Assembly (NCBI GenBank): GCA_036850595.1
Contig: CM072161.1
Coordinates: 15,457,812-15,521,811, forward strand
DNA length: 64,000 nt
Direction: 5' to 3'
From: Rhyacichthys aspro
Taxonomy: Eukaryota > Chordata > Actinopteri > Gobiiformes > Rhyacichthyidae
Made by a program: the position numbers and the translations under genes. Of the stretch, positions 23,521 through 37,100 are shown piece by piece. Position 1 is the stretch's first letter, and the number at the start of each line of letters is the position of its first letter. The notes beneath the pieces are model-generated. The model was not told where the DNA came from. It made no database searches and saw only the letters and a list, made by a program, of their open reading frames with translations.

Positions 23521-25083
23521 GCCCATAACTCTGTATTTCTCCCTTGATCTCAGTTGCTCTCTTCTTTCGAGCTTAAATTCGCTGTGATCACCTCACTTCG
23601 GACTTCAGACTGGGCTCCCCGGGGCTCCCATGACCCCACGGTTCAAACACCACCAGTCAGACCACTTTCATTCGCTCCTTTCATCCCCTCCACCCCTCCT
23701 CCCATCCCCCCGTCCACTCTTTACCTGCCCATCTGTATACCTCCGTCAGCCTTTCCCGCTCCGAGCCTTATCAGATGGAGTTTTCCTGCTAGAGCTTGTC
23801 CTTGTCAGCTCTTATGGCCGCCTTTGCGATGACAGATTTTGTTTTCATGTCCAGACGAACCGCAATCTTAAAATACATGCTGGAAAAAAAAAAAAAAAAT
23901 ATCAAGAGAAGAGATGAGTGAAGGATGTGTGCTTTTGAATTGGATGCATGTGTGTCAGCTGGTTTTGGTGATAAGTGAGTGTCTCTCTCGGAGGAACAAT
24001 TGCGTGAGTAGATGGACTGTTAAAATGCATGGTCGTGTTAATTTTTGTATCATATGTCTTATTAATTTCTCCACTGATTTAATAATTATGGTTACATTTG
24101 TCAAACTGCGAGGAATTGAAGTGTTTCATCCCTCTGCTGTCGATTAATTACATTTTTAATCGTCATTTTAATCCAGAAATGTGTTTGTTTCTTTAATGTA
24201 TTCATAAGCATTTATAGAGGAACTGCATTCACGATGTGGGTACACATGCACATACATATATTTACATATTACCAACATGTTTGATAAAGTGTTTGTAGAT
24301 GCATGCATTCCTGAAGGGCTGCAAGAGAATGATTAAAACGCAAAAAGAAAATCATTAAAATGCATATCAGTGGGTGAAATGTGAAAAACGTGACCCTCGT
24401 TGGACCGTTTATAACCTCTGCGCAGATATAATGTAACAGGTGACTCAGAAATCATATCTAATTATATCAATGAAGTCTGTCAGTGGACCGTGACACTATA
24501 ATAATGTGACAATTACGACTTTGCAGAGTCAAAGGTACTTATTAAAGTTTTTTGTTTTTTTTAAGTGAATGCAGCTTCCTGTCACTGAAATCGCTGTAGC
24601 TTCGTTTGCCAACAGATTCTGCCCTTGAAATGCACTAAAAAGATGATGTGCAGTTGTGATCTTGTGTGAGTCATGCTGCTGTATCTGTTCAATGTAAGGG
24701 AGGCATCACAGAGTAAGGAGGCTGGCGGTCGTGGACTGGTTTATTAATTCAGGACCTCTGTTCCATTTAGAGTCAGGTTTAGATGTATCTAAAGGATTTT
24801 GACTTAACTAGATCAAACTTTTATGCGTCAAGATTATGAACTGATGTGAAAACATACAGATGACAGAATTATGGGAAAGTCTGGGATCTGAGGCTGAGGT
24901 CTCACTGATAGCAGTCCTCAGTAGGACCCTGAATTCATCCATTGCCTTAAGATTGATTGATTATTTATGTTTTTTGGTGAATTTTGATTAATTTGATCAA
25001 ACAAGCTTCCTTTCTATTAACTTCAAACTCTATTTTCTAAGTATGTGCCTTTTCTTCCTCTGTTTTGTTGCTGGGCATTGGTG

Positions 25084-25108
25084 CTGATTGTTACCATGGT
25101 AACATCAG
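25084..25108. promoter_or_regulatory. Palindromic RFX/X-box-like site
   Basis: GTTACCATGGTAAC (25090-25103) is a perfect 14-bp palindrome matching the RFX-family X-box half-sites. Flanking CTGAT and ATCAG extend it, with one unpaired base, to 25 bp. It might belong to an interspersed repeat, because adjacent sequence (25040-25340) has a repeat-like texture. Confidence 0.4.
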
Positions 25109-25351
25109 TCTATGTTCTGGGTTAGCCTGTAGCTATGGACTCATCATTTTGGCTTATAATGATCCAGTCCTTATTTTGGGTCTATCTTGCTTTAGTCGCT
25201 ATGGATGGAGTCTCCTAAAACATCTATTTTTTTGATGCATAATGGGAAATGTAGGAGCATATTTCATGTTTAAAAGGACTTCCAAATTCAACTTGGCTCT
25301 ACACACAGAGACTATAGGCTATACAGTGTCATGGGACTGTTCACACAAAAT

Positions 25352-25610
25352 AAATCCAGGACTAGACCAGAACTAATCCTAGTAGAAACACAGGTCTGCA
25401 CCAGGACTCTGACCAGGACTAATACAGATTATAGTATCAAGTACAGTGTTAAATCTGAGACTTAACAAAAACCCAAAACAATATCCAGCACTAAACCCAG
25501 GACTAAACCAGAACTAAGCCTTATTGAAACCCAGAACTAAAACACTGTAGGAACTAACTTCAAAATAAATAAGGTGCTAACCACAAGTCTAAAGACCGAC
25601 TAAAACCAGG
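25352..25610. repeat. Second degenerate GGACTAAACC minisatellite
   Basis: It carries the same word family as 22795-23520 (CCAGGACTAGACC, CCCAGGACTAAACCAGAACT), here about 260 bp long. Confidence 0.75.
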
Positions 25611-26254
25611 AGGAGACTGTTTGCAGACCTATTAATACAGGTGTAGCTCGAGACCCCAGCATCACGTCGGCTCAAACTCAGAGCGGATACGTGTTGCCGT
25701 GGTGACCTGAGTAGCCTTAATGCGCAGGTGGGACAAGTGTCGAACCAGGAGCAGATGGACCGCAGAATACATTTCCTCCGAGTTCACAAAGCACGGGCAC
25801 ATACACACCTCTGTTTGCTCTCATCTGCCTCCCTCTCCCACATACACACTCACAGATGCATTTTCACACCTGATGTCCTCTACAGGTGTGTTTAACAGAC
25901 AAGCACCAATCCCAAGGCTCTTAACCTTTTAAACTGACTGCATCCCTTTATTCCCTCGACACAAGTTCCACCAAGGACTGTAGTCTCGTGTTTAAAAGAC
26001 AGAGGGAGGAGAACTTGTGTACAAGGTCACACAAACTGAAGGCAGGATCTTAGTGTTTCATCTCGTTACCTTCTTCCTGTTTTTTTTATTTGTTTGTTTT
26101 TTATATCAGCTCAGATCTGTGGTCTCAGTTCACATTTCATTTGAACTGTACCAATTCGATTTTTACGTAGAATCTAGCAAATCAAACCAAACCAAGCTTT
26201 TTTGTGGCTTCTGGTTAAAACATTGCAGATTATAATTCCACACCTCTCACTCTT

Positions 26255-26345
26255 TTCTCCAGCCTGTGAGCACCTACGGCAGCCCTGCAGGGACATGCTG
26301 CTGTGTATGAACAAATCCCACCGAAACAGGGCAGATAATAAGTTT
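26255..26345. repeat. Interspersed repeat, copy 1
   Basis: GCAGCCCTGCAGGGACATGC and GTATGAACAAATCCCACCG recur at 28865-28930 as GTAGCCCTGTAGGGACATGC and GTATTTGAACAAACCCAGCG. The family is unidentified. Confidence 0.55.
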
Positions 26346-26351
26346 GCTTAA

Positions 26352-26717
26352 AGCACTACTGTTTAACTTTTAGCCAATAGAGGGTGTAGATCCCTCTAGA
26401 GACTACGCCATATTCACGGGATGTTGTTTGTTTTTGAAGTGGAGACAATCCAAGCGGGCAAAAACATTTCTTCTGAAAGAGTAGGGTCATTTTAGTGTAT
26501 TTTAAGCAAATACATCTCTGATAGGGTCCAGAGTATTGGCCTATTTCTGCTCATTCACATAATCTCTTGTGATAATTCCTCGTTCCAAGACAGGAAAGTT
26601 ACATTTGAGGTTTCTGTCCAGCTGAGAGTACTGTGTGACTACTGATCTCATGTATAAGAACCATCAAAATTATTTTACGAATATATTTTTTAGGGGTAAA
26701 AATTATGCGGTGCTACT
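26352..26717. mobile_element. TTAA-flanked MITE
   Basis: The ends AGCACTACTGTTTAACTTTT and, inward from the right, AGTAGCACCGCATAATTTTT are diverged inverted repeats. Together with the TTAA, 20 of 29 bases match, and most differences are transitions. TTAA (26348-26351 and 26718-26721) flanks both ends, the target site of piggyBac-type elements. No transposase frame exists. The superfamily is tentative because the termini lack the usual CCY start. Confidence 0.55.
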
Positions 26718-27689
26718 TTAAGAAATGCAGAAACCAAAATCAATTTAGTTTGTCACTGTGGTGAGACATTTAACGCACTTCTTCTGACTTCAATGGCGCT
26801 TCAAATGTCAACTTATAAGATTGGAAAATGCAAAAAGTGTGAATTTGTTTTATACAATTCAGAAGTGTAAATCCTCCAAGGGACTCTATGTGTTGTGTCT
26901 GCATCCGTCTCTGCACAATCCTTCCAGGACCTCCACTGCTGTCTTCATCTTCTCACCTCAGCTCACCTCTGTTCGGTGCACTCTATTGGCTGGAATATCA
27001 CATTAAGAGTCGAGATGATCACAGGGAAAACTCTCATGAATCAGAGGAAACAGTGATCATACGACAAAAGTAGCGTTCAGTGATGGATGCCCTGTCCCGC
27101 GCTCCTGAGGGCTCCTGATTGTTGCTACCGACATGACACAGTGTCAACAGATGTGACAGCGGAGTGAGATGAAACGATGGCATATGACAGCGGGCCAATA
27201 TGGAGACGGCACAAGAAGGATCGTTTGATAAGGCTCGAGTTTGTGATTGAACTGCCAACATTCATCAGAACAATAACAGTGGAATATATTTTTATGAGAC
27301 AGCATTGAATTATAATGTGATTACATAATTTGTCACTGTGATTCTGCCACAAGGAGACAGACATTTCTCCCAGAAACGAGCGGAAGAAAGAAACAATGTT
27401 CTCTCAACACGAGCTGGTGTTTCTAAAAGCAGCTCCCGACTGCAGCCAGGGATTTTAATACACACACACGCGAGGAAGACTTCCCTCACGAACACAAGCA
27501 CGCTTAAAGTTTATTTAGACAAAGCAAATGTGTGTTTGTCACAGGATATTGTCAGGATATTGCCACGTTTTAATGACACAGGAATGATTAGTAAGTAGTA
27601 AATAAGGCAAAATGTAATCATATAAGATTTCAATTTCACACTTTTTATCTGATTAAATGCAACATGTTCAAATGTAAAGAAATGAAATG

Positions 27690-27990
27690 AAATGAAACCT
27701 TTATTGCCCCGAGGGGAATTTGGCTGGATAAAAGAGCTAAAAAAAACCCAAAAAACAGATACATCCAACACTGCAGAAAGGACAACACAGTGGACATAAC
27801 AAAAGATTAAAAAGCACAGCAAGACAATAATACAAGAGTGAATAAATAAATACACAAAAGATAAAATAAAAACAATATACAACTGTAGGCATCAGAGGAA
27901 TAAACTGTGAGATGTCAGCGAGTGCAGTACATTGTAAAGTGCAGAGTGCAAATAAGAATAAAAACATTTCCTGAGTTGATTGAGCGGCTG
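27690..27990 (-). repeat. Non-LTR retrotransposon 3'-tail fragment
   Basis: CCTTTATTGCCCCGAGGGGA followed by AAATTTGGCTGG-type sequence is a familiar fish LINE tail in minus orientation. The following A-rich stretch, with GTACATTGTAAAGTGCAGAG and GTGCAAAT words, continues the same pattern. A related fragment lies near 28600. Confidence 0.5.
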
Positions 27991-28144
27991 AATACTTCTG
28001 CTTTAAATGTCTATTTTTCAACAACAGACAAATGCAATTGTGATATTTTGAGGTGACAATTTAAAGCTAGTTTTTCCCAACATCTTCCAACAGTTTCCTA
28101 CAAACGTTTTCTACCTGAACCTGTGTGTTTGCTGCAGGGAGAAG

Positions 28145-31100
28145 ATGCCGTTCCACCATGTGAGGGCGGGCCTGCTCTACCCAGACAACTACCTGAGCAG
28201 CTCCCTGACCGAGGGCAACGAAGCCTTCCAGCTCACCAGTATCTCCACCGAGGAGCTGGGAGGTGAGTGAGGGAAGGAAAGGGGGGAGGTTTAAGTGTGA
28301 GGTACTTGCAATTAATGTTTCGCCGCTGGAACAATGCTGTTACAACGCTCCAATTCTCTTGGGGAGAAGTTTTTCCATTTAGCCGCTCACTCAATGCTTG
28401 ACTGGATGCATTGCTTTCCAATTATGTTTCTCAGGAAATCAAATCAGCTGCATGACTTAAGACGACGCAGTCTCTTAAAGAAGTAAAGTATATCAGTAGA
28501 ACACGATGGATTTGGATTCACTGTCATTCTTTATGCCTCGTTACGCCTAAAAGAAAAACAATGAACTTTTGATTGTCTTTGATTGATTGGATTGTTTAAA
28601 TACGAAAAACTTTATTAATCCAGGAGGCCGATTTGTTACAGCAACTGAAATACTTACATTGCCAAGTTATATAGCATATACTGTGTTTCTATTGTTGACT
28701 CCATTAAGTCTATATAAGCCCACTACTCAGATACTGTCATTCATTTAAACAGCTGCTAATGTCACTATAGCAGTATATTTTTTAATGTGTGCAACGTTTA
28801 AAGGTGGTTTCTAGAGGCAAAAGTACAGTGTCCAGTTCCGCAGATCACACTCTTCCTTTTCGGAGCATGGGAATAGCTATGGTAGCCCTGTAGGGACATG
28901 CTATTGTATTTGAACAAACCCAGCGGAAATAGGTCGGAAGGTAATTTCCTTTAAAATAAAAATTGAGATAAAACTGGAAGTAAAGGAACTAAAATGGCTT
29001 CCACTTGGTTTTGCTTTCATGTCTGCTGGCCTTTTCTTCAATATAATAACATGCTCCTAGTGTTACTTTGGCTTTTATGGCAAAGGAGCAGCAAATCCTG
29101 TCACAGAGTTTGGCCCTAGACAGTGTTTTTGACTGAAGCTGTTTGCCTGGGTTTCTACATGTGGCCCATTGTAGTGTGCTGGAGTGAGCCTTGGTATGAA
29201 GTACTTTGTAGCATAAATCTTTTAATCCACTGTCCCTTATGCACAACTCGCCTCAACCCAGTTCACTTAACACAGAGGAAATGTCTCTTCAGCATCGCTC
29301 CGCAGCTCGTTTGTTGTTTGTCAAGGGCAGTGAGAAGGTGCTTTGGATCGTACAGATGTGGAGCCATTATATAAGACAGCAGACATTATGATGAAGCATT
29401 AGCCAGGCGCTGTCAGCCTCCGATCCAAAGCAACCAGCGGGGATTGATGTGGACAGAACATCCCTGGCTCTGGCTGGCAGCGTGTGCAACTCCTAATCCC
29501 ACTTCAGAGAGATACCCCAGGTCTGTCTTGGACGATTTCTTAGAGCAGATAGAAAGCTAGTTAATCACCTTTGTGTTGGTTGGCTTCTGTTCTCTCTAAG
29601 TTTTGAGGCATTTCATCAATCACTGGGCGAGCATGCACCGTCCTGAGGGGTTCACTCTGTGATACTGAGCCGTGAACAGGCAGGGCTTCCACACAAGAGC
29701 AGTAATACATCAGGGAGCAGCTCGTTCGGATTGAAAATGTACTCGTCGCTGTTGAGCTGCATACAAATACATCTCACTTTGTTTTGGGAGGCCGCACACT
29801 CGGCAGCCGCATTCCCGATCTGCGCCGCCCCTGATTCGCACTTTATTTAGCGAGGAGAGAAAATGAGAAAGCAGTAGTGGCACCAGTCTCGTTATCGGCC
29901 ACGGGGGATACTTACAGGCTTCGATAAAAAGGAGAAGAGTGAACTTTCACGCGATTGGTGCAGAGCAAAGACAGAACTGAGATAGTCTTATTACACTGTG
30001 TAAGGAGTGGGATGAGAATATTAACGAAGGAGAGACAAGGATGAACGTCATGTAAAATTCATTGTTTAAGTTAAGAGAGGGATTTAGAAATAGGGAGATT
30101 TGGATTCTACCCTTTGTCTTCCCAATTATGTGACTGGAGTCATTTGCACCAGCTTGAAATGACACCATCGCCCACCCAACAAAAAAACACATCTAGAGGA
30201 ACAAGGAGCGTGTGAAAAGATGATGAAAATCTGCCTCTTTAGTGCTTTACAACAGAGTATTTGACCATTTCCACTCCCTCCTGGAGAAAGCTGATTGACT
30301 GACAGGTAATTAGCCACTGACTGCCTGGAGTATTTTGTAAAACGCTCCTCAGAGGCTGGAGTAATTCTCCTGTACAAACCGATTGTTTCCTTTGAGGTGA
30401 GTGTAAAAATTTGAAGTGAGTGAAGGCTGGCTCTGCGTCGGTGAAGCGCGCTGGGATTGGTCCCTGAGGCTTTGTAAAATACAAGTATATAATAAAGATG
30501 TGAGAGAGACAAGGAGAGAGGGGAGATAAAGGGATCCCCCCTCAACTTCATTTGTCTGTGGCTCCCGCACGTAATGGGACGCCTGTTATCAGCACTGGGA
30601 AAGACCTCCTAGTGTTGAACTGTAGGAAGCTGTTAATATCATGGCATGGATCGGTGCACCTCGCTGACACTAAATACTGCTTTAGAGTTGTGTTGTAAAC
30701 GTCTGAAGGCATTTATCCAGATTGAACTGTGTTTAATGGTTTGCATCTGTTCAAATTTAGTGTTGTTACCATAAATTAAAATGACAAAAGGGTTATTTTA
30801 ATCACACGCTGGATGCAAACATTAATCAAGTGATTAGCTTTGGCTTTTTCCTAAATACAGTTTTTCAATGAGCAGAGAAAGGCTCAATATGAATGTTATT
30901 CTGGTCACGATAACAATAATATAATTTCACATGTGTTTCACTGACTGGATTAGATACTGACCACAAGAAAGTAGACTCATAACTTTAACACATGTTATAC
31001 AGTAGTCACTGAACACTGTCATTTTAAATATCTAAAGAGAAAACAAAGTCACTCAGTAGGTCTCAGGAGACCCAGGTTTAATTCTGGTCATTCACCAAGT

Positions 31101-34100
31101 GTCATTCCTCTCTCTGACCCTGTTTCCTATCTGTCTGCACTGTCAAATAAAAGCAAAAATCCATAAACATAAATCTTTAATCCTGTTTTTGTTCATGCAG
31201 TTAGACTGGATCTGGACATTTCAAATGATTATCTGTAGAGCTATGGCCACAGTGTGTTGTTATTTTGGTCTTTTTAACGGGCAGAGACAGTGGAAAATTC
31301 AGGAGAGACGACATGGAGCAAATGGCAACAAGCAGAAATCCAATCTGGACTGCTCTTTTTGAAAAGGTGTTGAAGGCGCAGCAGATGATGATGGTTAGAT
31401 GTTAGTAAAGTACATTTTTACCGGTCTTTCACAATAAATACCCACATAATGTCCCTTTGTTTTCACAAGGAGTATGTTCTTTGCTTCAGGAATTGTAATA
31501 ACACAATCACATTCCCGTTCATAATAAATGAAATGACTCTTGTTGCTTCAAGGCCACAGATCTCTGGATAAAGTTGTGATATTTTAAAAGTTTTCCATAT
31601 GATAGAGTTAAGGCATTATAGATTTCTACTTTTTTCTCCAGTGCAATGAGTCGCTCCCAGTAGCAAAGATTTGTATTTCCTCTCATACTGATCATTTATA
31701 TTGAGCACCAGACCTTATCCATGTGTATTTTCTTAAAACACACACTAATCAACACTTTACTGATGATAGTAATCCATCACTGACACTGGACCATTCACAG
31801 CATTTAAAGAAAGAGCAACAAAGAGCTGCCGTCCTCCTTTGAACCCTTCAATGTCTGACAAATGATGAAATAATAGGGACAAAGCAATGATAAACAAACC
31901 AGATGATCAAAAACCAACAACGTCGCGGAGATAAATTGGGAATAAAGATCCTGTTTGTAGACCAAAGTAAACAGCTTCACAAAGAGAAATGGCGTTAACT
32001 ACAAGGAACAAGCCTTTTATATTACACTTATTACTCATTACAGCCACAGCCTGCAAAGTGGTTCAACAACAGCAATAAATTTTAGCACACATTCATTTGA
32101 GGCAGGCTTTGAAAACGTATGAATTATAATAATAGGGTTATAAAATGGGCAGGCTTTTTTGTAAGTGTCCTCTGTGTCAAAAAAATAGTGATTGTGCCTA
32201 TTATGACTTGCAGAAAAATAATTCATTGAGTTACAGAGAACAGAGAGGACAGCTTGAGTAATACGTGTTGTTCAGTGATGGTCAGTGTGTACAGTGATAC
32301 GTTGTGTTGTGCTTGTCGTGCAGAGATCCGTGAGGCGTTCCGTGTCCTGGATCGTGATGGGAATGGGTTCATCTCCAAACAGGAGCTGGGCATGGCCATG
32401 CGCTCGCTGGGTTACATGCCCAGCGAAGTGGAGCTGGCCATCATCATGCAGAGACTGGACATGGATGGTGAGCCCTGCATAAGGACACACACTTGGGTGC
32501 ATGCACATGACAAACAAACAGGAGACAGGAGAGGTTTATGCAAGGACATGGATGTTTTCAAAATTTTTTGACAATGCGGAGGTTATATTCCATCCAAATA
32601 ACAATGTCCGTGTCAGGCATGTTAATGTGAAATTACAGAAATGTTAAGTGATGCCAAATGGCAGCAAGAGCCACAACTTCCTCCAAAATGTCTCCACAAA
32701 GCACTGTGAACGGCTGGGAGGAGCAGCAGGTGGCCCACACTCAAAAATAAATTCCCCCGGAGACAATAAAGGCACAACCTGTCTGCTCTTTTCCCTCAAA
32801 CTCTGCTCAGTTTGTAAATCTGCACAAGACTGCAATTACCCTAAGCAGTCTGTGCGTCACAAACAAGCCAGTCAATCTTTCAGCTGCTTCTTATCTGCGG
32901 CTCCTGATTCCTCTGCTTGAGGTAAATATCAAAGGTCAAAGCTAAAAGCTTTTTGCTTTTGCCTCCATGAGTTGTGTGATCAGTGAGCGCCGTGCTGCCA
33001 TTTGTCTGAGGATAGACAGTATCTCTTTGAATCCTCTCAAACTCCTATCAGTGCGTTAATAAAGCTCCCAAAGCGCTCACCGGCAAAAAAATGAGTTCAG
33101 AGAAGACAATTATTATGAGGCTTAGATAACCTCTGCCGTTCATTCAGGTGATTAACCTGTCCATAAAAATCCCTCTCTGTTGATCTCTTGTGTGAGTGTC
33201 AGGTAAGACTAGACTAAGTAAATCCCTTTATTTTTATAATAAACTGCATTTGCCTAAAGAACTTTAAGAATCAGTTTACTGATTACAGTTTACACAAATC
33301 TCTCCACAATTAATTAATTAGTGAAGAAATATAATGCTCTACAAACAAGACACAGAATGGAAACAGGTAAACTAGTGCTCCACATCGAGGCCATTACAAC
33401 AAGCCCCAGTAAACTTTACACATTATGAAAGATTGATCTAGTTTGTAGCTCTAGTTTTGTTCCCATGGATACATTAATACTGAGTTATCCAGTCTCCTAC
33501 TGTTTGTTTCTGAAGGCAATATACTTCAAATCCAAACTGCAGTGCCACAAAAGCATCATGGATCCTCGCTGCTGGTTGTCTGCTTGCTTTGTGTTTCCAG
33601 ATCTAAAGCTCTAACATGCAAACACTGTAACAAACATACTAGACTGTATAGTTGTGAATATATATTGTTCAGCACAGAGTAGTAACTCAGTTGGTGAGAC
33701 ATTCAGCCGTGAACATGTTCAGTGGGTATTAATTCCACGGGACGCTGGCTCTTGATTCTATCTCAAACAACAAGCTGCAGTTGAATACATAATGCAAACA
33801 CAAGATGTGTCCTTTGAATTTGAATTGAATAGACGCTTCAGATTAAAAACCTTGAGACACACAGGTCCCTTACTTTGACTAAAAGGTGAATTAGTGCTGA
33901 TGAGTGTTTGTCACGGATGGCGGCTCAGGTATTTGTGGTGTTGTGGCGGGATTGTTCTTTCAGAGCACGTCCAGGTTTCATTTGGCTTTAACTGTCCCTC
34001 TTCAGGAGACGGCCAGGTGGATTTTGAGGAGTTCATGACGATACTTGGGCCCAAACTCCTGTCTTCAGACAACAGGGAAGGATTCCTGGGCAACACCATC

Positions 34101-37100
34101 GACAACATCTTCTGGCAGGTAAGAGCCAACACTGCTTCCTTCAAACTGGCAACAAAATCTGTTTCTCATTGCTCCCACTCATGATTATTTAGCACTTTTC
34201 CCATCGTTAACGCCCACTCATTCGGTCTTACTCTTACTTACTGCCTCACCTCTGGCTGTGTCCCTCAGCAGCTGTTGCATCTTTACAGAGATTATATCTC
34301 TCCATTTATCATTTTAAAAAGTACTTTAAAAAGTATTGTGCTTAAAGTACATCCCCAAAGGCTGAAACCGAGCTACATCCACATCCTTCTGTGCGTTCTG
34401 ATAAGGAAGGCAATACATTACAGAGAGACTAATCGTCAAAACTATTGTCTGGTTTTTAATAACAGAATATATAAGACGACAAGTCAGCGTTTTGTCAGTC
34501 TACACTACAGCATTATCCATATTTAGATATTTTGTTTAATGTAGCCTTTTGTGTGTGTGGTGGCCTTCTGAACAGTTCCAGGTCACGGGAACCACACTTT
34601 TTTGAAAGCTCATTCGAGAGTGAAGGTGAAGACCTCTTGTGTGTGTCAACTGAACTGAACTAAAACCGGACTTGCTCTGAGAGCAGTCACTGGTCTCAGC
34701 TCAGTTGCTTGTTGTTTTGTGTAATGATCCATATCTATAATAAAAACATAAACATTCATAACAGCAAAAAAACCCCAAACAATTTATGAATTCACAGATT
34801 AAAGTCCGCTTTAAAGGGTGCTTATAGCAGTGTTGTGTGGATTAACATATTTTGTAAAACACTCTTGGGAAAATACCCTGTGTGTGTGGACAGTTTTATC
34901 AGTCCTTCAAAAAATAGTTTGCCGTAATATAAAAAAGTATAGCGCTGACACACAAAAATCTGAAATCCAGTTACCTGCCTTTTTTAGGATGCACCTTTCT
35001 TTCACACTGACTACAAGATGTTCTAATGGGCCATTAGAGTGAGTGATTAGCTCATGACTTCATCTAGTGGTCTAGCCCAGGTAAATAACAAGTCTGAAAA
35101 CTATAAAGATATTTCTAGGATATTTCAGTCCACTCAAACACAGGCTACTTTAAGCGCATACCCAAATCCCATTTCCAGGCCCCCCACCTGCTTCTTCTGA
35201 CAAAAACACACTTCTTTCCTTTTAGCTTTGAAAGAAAGTGGACCTGCTGAGAGTTAAGTGAGCTCCTGTATGTGTGTGCATTGTCAGAAACGCACAAGGC
35301 ATTACCATAATAAAGATTCAAGGGATGTTGTCTTGTGGGAGGAAAACGGATATATACCTGGTCCACATTGGGCTCGATGGTGATTAAGGCTGCAGCTCAT
35401 CTACATGCTTTTGAACCTGTTTACTTTTTAAAATTGCTACTTGGAGGCAGCATTTGGTGCAGTCTGAGCAGGATTTTTTGCCTGCTAGAGAAGACAAGCG
35501 ACAATAATGAAAAGTGCAGAGTTTTGGGGAGTGCAGAGGGGTTTGTGTGAGGACGGCTGGTTGAGCAGGAAGACGCCGCGAGAGAGGAAACATTCGGGAG
35601 TGAGTCACTGCAATGAGGAAGTGTGCAGGTTAAAAAACGCACACCGGGCCTCATTTGCATAGGGATTGTCTTGTGCAGTCATTTTGCGAATTCCCAAAAA
35701 ATGAGAAAACAATAGAGGATCTTTGTTTGGCCATTGTTTCAAATAGAAAAGCTGTAATAAATGCAGTGAGACAGTATAGATGGAGCGAGAGCGGCTGCAG
35801 TCGGGCAGCGAGGCTCAGAGGGACGGTGGAATAGAGAGCTGCTGGACAATATGTGAGGATGAGGAGGGGAGCGGGGGGAGGAGGGTGCCCCACATAACGA
35901 TACAGGGGTATAAAGGAAAAATCACAAAGAGAGAGCGCGAGAAGAGAGGACTGCGATTCATGAAGGTCGCAGACAGTGTGTGCGTCTCGAGTGATTTCAA
36001 ATGTTCATCTCCCACAAAGAGACAACAGTGCTGCGTTCATGGGCTCCTTCCACCATCAGTTAAGAAGATATGTCTATTTTTGGTTGATGTGAATTCATTT
36101 GGGAAATTTAAATTTTGACTCAACATGCAACACTGCCAGTCAGTCTTAACCATACTTTTATTTATGGTGGGTAATGTGGGAATACTACATGTTTCATGAG
36201 GCAACTGTAAACAGAGTTAGTCCAGTCTTAGACCAAGTCCAGACTCATGGAGGTTGGTTTTTGGTGAATGAGGCAGAGTTAGAACAGGATTTTTAATTGA
36301 ATAGAAAATGATGAGGGTTTTTTTCAATCCAAAGAATAGACAATATGCCTGTTTTGGTCTTTTTTGTATTGTGGGTGGATACTGTAATAAGATTTTGAGA
36401 TAAATTGTGCAGTAACTCTAATACTGTGTACAAATATAGTGTTAGAAAATGTAGCACTGAATGTATAGGGGTTCAATACAAACAATTTAACAATAATTAA
36501 TAATAATCCCCTGTTATAGCCTGTATTTGAGCAAAGATGCTTCCAAATGCAAAAATACACAGTCACATCACATATTTTGTCGGTGATGGATGTGAAATTT
36601 AACCTGATCTTGCAGGAAAAGGTAGAAAAGGAAGCAGAGGAGAGAGGAGTGAGGAAGAGGAGGAGATGGGGAAGGAGGAAGTGAGTCTCTAAGGACCGTG
36701 ATGGCAGCAGTTTGTTTTTGTGCATTTATATTTTACAGAGTGAGGAGTGACACAGAGAAAAGGAGAGGGATTGTGTTGAAAATGTGGAGGAAGAATGAAG
36801 CAGAGGAGGCTGGCTCTAATGGCACAGTTTAGTTTGTTTTCATCACATCGACACAGGTTTATTTAGTTCAGTGGAGGTATCGGAGTTGGTTTGTTTCGAG
36901 GGTAATTATATTTCCCTCTTTGCTTACACTCCTTAAATTGAGCGCTCTCGTCGTCGTATCCTGTTTGTTTTGTTCCGAGTTTTCACTGAAATACCCGAGC
37001 AACATTAGTGTTTGTCTGTTTATCTCCCACTGTTGCTCGGTCGGAGGAAAAACCATGGGGAGATTCAGAGATCTGCTTTGAAAAACTCCTGACTCAAGTC

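Larger units (their letters stand above)
20095..28137 (+). other. caln1: Putative caln1 5' intron
   Basis: About 8 kb between the candidate first exon and the first coding exon. It contains a local repeat family (20766-21230), two degenerate GGACTAAACC minisatellites (22795-23520, 25352-25610), an RFX-type palindrome (25084-25108), a TTAA-flanked MITE (26352-26717) and a LINE-like tail (27690-27990). No other exon was recognised. Confidence 0.4.
28263..32323 (+). other. caln1: caln1 intron after coding exon 1
   Basis: A 4.1-kb GT-AG intron. It contains a LINE-tail-like fragment (about 28600-28650), copy 2 of an interspersed repeat (28800-28990) and a SINE (31046-31160). The 85-codon minus frame near 28989-29246 lies in repeat-like DNA. 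No other gene was seen. Confidence 0.8.

Noticed and set aside
27511..28024. Minus-strand hydrophobic frames of 95-123 codons
   Set aside because: They lie in an A/T-rich LINE-tail region. The Phe/Ile/Leu richness comes from A-rich sequence on the opposite strand.
29122..29246. Minus-strand frame at about 28989-29246 (85 codons)
   Set aside because: It sits next to a repeat copy (28800-28990), has no recognisable domain and lacks splice support.
35780..36118. 112-codon frame in caln1 intron 3
   Set aside because: It is Arg/Glu-rich from purine-rich DNA, with no homology or conserved start.
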